Below are positions 62,331 through 64,000 of a stretch of 64,000 bases of DNA, in pieces. The stretch covers positions 62,001-126,000 of the forward strand of contig JAQJDB010000002.1 of the NCBI GenBank assembly GCA_032139905.1, in the 5' to 3' direction. The notes beneath the pieces were generated by a model that saw only the letters and a list, made by a program, of their open reading frames with translations, did no database searches and was not told the origin of the DNA. Both the position numbers and the translations under genes were made by a program. This stretch comes from Nitrospira sp. MA-1 (GTDB taxonomy: Bacteria > Nitrospirota > Nitrospiria > Nitrospirales > UBA8639). Each line of letters starts with the position of its first letter. Positions within the stretch are counted from its first letter, which is position 1.

Positions 62331-63806
62331 TCAAGGGTTGATATACCGCTCCCGGAGATAGCTCAATAAATCTTTCACATGGTCACGAGTTCCTACGGCC
62401 ATTCGGAGAAGATCCTGGGTTTCATATAGGTGGCCATGGCGGTGAACCCGTTCCCGCAAAAAATTCAGAATGGTCGCGAAATCCCCCTCTTCGATACGGT
62501 GCTCCAAATCCGGGAAGCCTTCCCGTAAGACAGCAAAGAGCGAAGCCGCGTAAAGATTTCCCAATGTGTAACTCGGAAAATACCCAAAAGCCCCACCCGC
62601 CCAGTGGGCATCCTGCAACACACCTTCCGCATCATCCTTTGGTCGCACTCCCAGGTACTGCTCACTCAATTTGGCCCATTCAGCCGGAACATCTTCAACC
62701 GTGATGCGTCGCTCCAACAGAGCGAGCTCCATTTCAAACCGCAGAATGATATGCAGGTTGTAGGAAACTTCCTCCGCAAAAATCCGAATGCTTCCAGACT
62801 TCACCCGATTGGAAGCGAGGAAAACCAATTCCGGATCAAACGCCTGGCCAGGAAAATGTCGGTCGAACACCGGCCGCAGCCACCGGTAGAACCCACGGGA
62901 TCGTCCAATCATGTTTTCCCACAGGCGGGATTGTGATTCATGCATGCCGGTTGACGTAGCCGCATACACGGCTGATCCACCCTGTCCCTCCTGGATACCC
63001 TGCTCGTACAGCGCATGCCCCAGTTCATGCATCGTCGCCGCCAATCCACTGAGCAGATCCCGTTCATGAACATGCGTGGCAATACGCACATCCCCGCTGC
63101 CCACCCGGCATGAAAATGGATGCTCCGCCTCGTGCAACGCACCTCGTGTCGTGTCGTATCCCACCGCCTTAATGACATCCTGATGCATCGCCAATTGTTT
63201 GGCCTGATCGAATTGGCCGTTGAAGTCAACCGACCCTTTCCTGGCCAGGGCCTGTTGCCGGATATCGGTCAGGCCTTGTTGCAGGGCCCCGAACATCCGG
63301 CGTAACTCCTCGACTGTCGTGCCGGGGTCATAGTCTTCAAGAAGGACATCATAAGGATGACGGTTGGGATCAATGGCTTGGGCTCGCTCGAGTGCCAAAT
63401 CCACATTCGTCTGAAGGCTCTCTGCAAACAAAAGATAATTTTTTTCTTTTTTCGCTTCTCCCCAAGCGGCGACACCACTGGCACCGGCCTTCGCGATCCT
63501 GCTGGCGAGTTTCGACGGCACACAAGTCGCCCGGCCGTAGGTGCGGCGCATATTACGAACTGCGGCTTGTTGCTCCGGAGTCAAATCAGGTAGGGCGGCA
63601 ACCGCCTCAATCAGTTCACCCAGTCGAGGTGAGGTGGCTTGTTCGTGATACAACCGTCCGATCAATTCACTTTGTTGAGCACGGCCCCTTGCCGACCCCG
63701 AGGGCATGGTCACTTGCTGATCCCAACCCAATAGCCCTCCAATGCCTGCCAGGGTATCCAGTTCGGCAATCTGCTGAGACAGTTCATCCCATACTGATGT
63801 GGTCAT
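62331..63806 (-). CDS. M32-family carboxypeptidase (thermostable carboxypeptidase 1-like)
   Basis: 491 residues, all-helical. The zinc motif is HELGH at 260-264 (ATMHELGHALYEQGIQEG), with the third ligand Glu in the following GMHESQSRLWENMIGRSRGF, and the conserved early segments LGWDQQVTMPSGSARGRAQQ and the late RFEMELALLERRITVEDVPA. The family releases C-terminal residues from peptides in the cytoplasm and prefers basic and bulky residues. Its 5' neighbour outside is the partial aminotransferase gene on the same strand, 90 bp away. Confidence 0.93.
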   Translation of the reverse strand: MTTSVWDELSQQIAELDTLAGIGGLLGWDQQVTMPSGSARGRAQQSELIGRLYHEQATSPRLGELIEAVAALPDLTPEQQAAVRNMRRTYGRATCVPSKLASRIAKAGASGVAAWGEAKKEKNYLLFAESLQTNVDLALERAQAIDPNRHPYDVLLEDYDPGTTVEELRRMFGALQQGLTDIRQQALARKGSVDFNGQFDQAKQLAMHQDVIKAVGYDTTRGALHEAEHPFSCRVGSGDVRIATHVHERDLLSGLAATMHELGHALYEQGIQEGQGGSAVYAATSTGMHESQSRLWENMIGRSRGFYRWLRPVFDRHFPGQAFDPELVFLASNRVKSGSIRIFAEEVSYNLHIILRFEMELALLERRITVEDVPAEWAKLSEQYLGVRPKDDAEGVLQDAHWAGGAFGYFPSYTLGNLYAASLFAVLREGFPDLEHRIEEGDFATILNFLRERVHRHGHLYETQDLLRMAVGTRDHVKDLLSYLRERYINP

Positions 63807-63896
63807 ATACCCTTCCCTTCCCTACACTAGACGGTTGGTTTGGAGTTGCGGGGGGATTTCCTCAGAGGACCGGAAACCGTTCCGGTAAGTTCTCCC

Positions 63897-64000
63897 TCAA
63901 CGATTGTGAAACGCCTTTGCGAGATTCTCGCCGGCTTGCTTGAGAACCTGGCTCGTTTTAGCAAAAGCAAAACGGACGAGGTGCTGTCCCAGATCTGTCG
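63897..64000 (-). CDS. PLP-dependent aminotransferase, C-terminal end (cut by window edge)
   Basis: The last 34 residues of a frame entering from the right edge: TDLGQHLVRFAFAKTSQVLK then QAGENLAKAFHNR. This matches the C-terminal helix pattern of class I/II aminotransferases (xxVRFxFxKxxxxLxxAxxxL), where the Arg binds the substrate carboxylate. The substrate cannot be named. It ends 90 bp before the M32 carboxypeptidase start on the same strand. Confidence 0.65.
   Translation of the reverse strand, partial: TDLGQHLVRFAFAKTSQVLKQAGENLAKAFHNR

Noticed and set aside
63392-63943. 183-codon plus-strand ORF
   Set aside because: Antisense to the M32 carboxypeptidase; its sequence is a shadow with no recognisable domain.
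1-64000. CRISPR arrays, intact IS elements and rRNA genes
   Set aside because: No regularly spaced repeats, transposase or rRNA-like segment was seen; reading by eye cannot exclude a short degenerate one.

Overview
The window reads as chromosome of a free-living Gram-negative bacterium, most likely Nitrospirota close to Nitrospira. This is inferred from the gene mix and familiar protein styles, not from a database search: a TonB receptor, a CbbQ-type ATPase, FGE-like secreted proteins, many small co-directional gene groups, and LPS (rfaE2) and outer-membrane (SurA-like) functions. Coding density is high except at about 2.1-3.5 kb and in an accessory patch at 23.5-28.1 kb. One tRNA is present. 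I saw no rRNA, CRISPR array or intact IS element.

Layout. 0-2 kb: truncated TonB receptor, a SAM methyltransferase, and a decayed fragment resembling the receptor N-terminus. 3.5-10.4 kb (minus): SDR, two arsenosugar-family glycosyltransferases, a membrane protein, a dCTP-deaminase-family protein, KamA-like aminomutase, a glutaredoxin-like protein and an ATP-grasp-like protein. 10.6-15.1 kb (plus): YkgJ-type protein, DUF2156, CbbQ ATPase, HAD hydrolase, secreted protein. 15.5-21.5 kb (minus): B12-type radical SAM, UbiE/MenG, DsrE-like, RicT, MBL hydrolase, VOC protein. 21.7-23.5 kb (plus): FGE-like protein and HemD. 23.5-28.1 kb: structured repeats, a toxin-antitoxin pair, a hydrolase pseudogene, DUF2971, a HEPN-like protein, an ICMT-like methyltransferase and a MITE-like repeat. 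28.2-31.6 kb: DUF2914 membrane protein, a 48-aa Lys/Ala/Pro repeat protein, a peptidoglycan-binding protein, a zinc-ribbon protein. 31.9-42.6 kb (plus): gpsA, larB, larC, pdxA, rsmB, rpe and archaeal-type pheS-pheT, with one minus-strand secreted protein. 42.6-46.6 kb (minus): rplT, rpmI, infC, thrS, tRNA-Val, Fis-type regulator. 46.7-56 kb: SLC13 permease, rfaE2, mfd, SurA-like PPIase, argG, dicarboxylate symporter. 56-64 kb: a four-gene operon (GNAT, ATP-grasp, a 664-aa protein with a papain-like Cys-His-Asn pattern, a small protein), a divergent sigma-54 activator, M32 carboxypeptidase and the tail of an aminotransferase.

Most interesting points. (1) The 56-60.3 kb operon looks like an uncharacterised peptide or amide biosynthesis or modification system, with palindromic regulatory DNA between it and the sigma-54 activator. 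(2) A dispersed structured element occurs in at least three copies, with compensatory base changes that support a real RNA or cruciform fold. (3) An archaeal/eukaryotic-type phenylalanyl-tRNA synthetase pair sits exactly where bacterial pheST normally follows rplT, but in opposite orientation.
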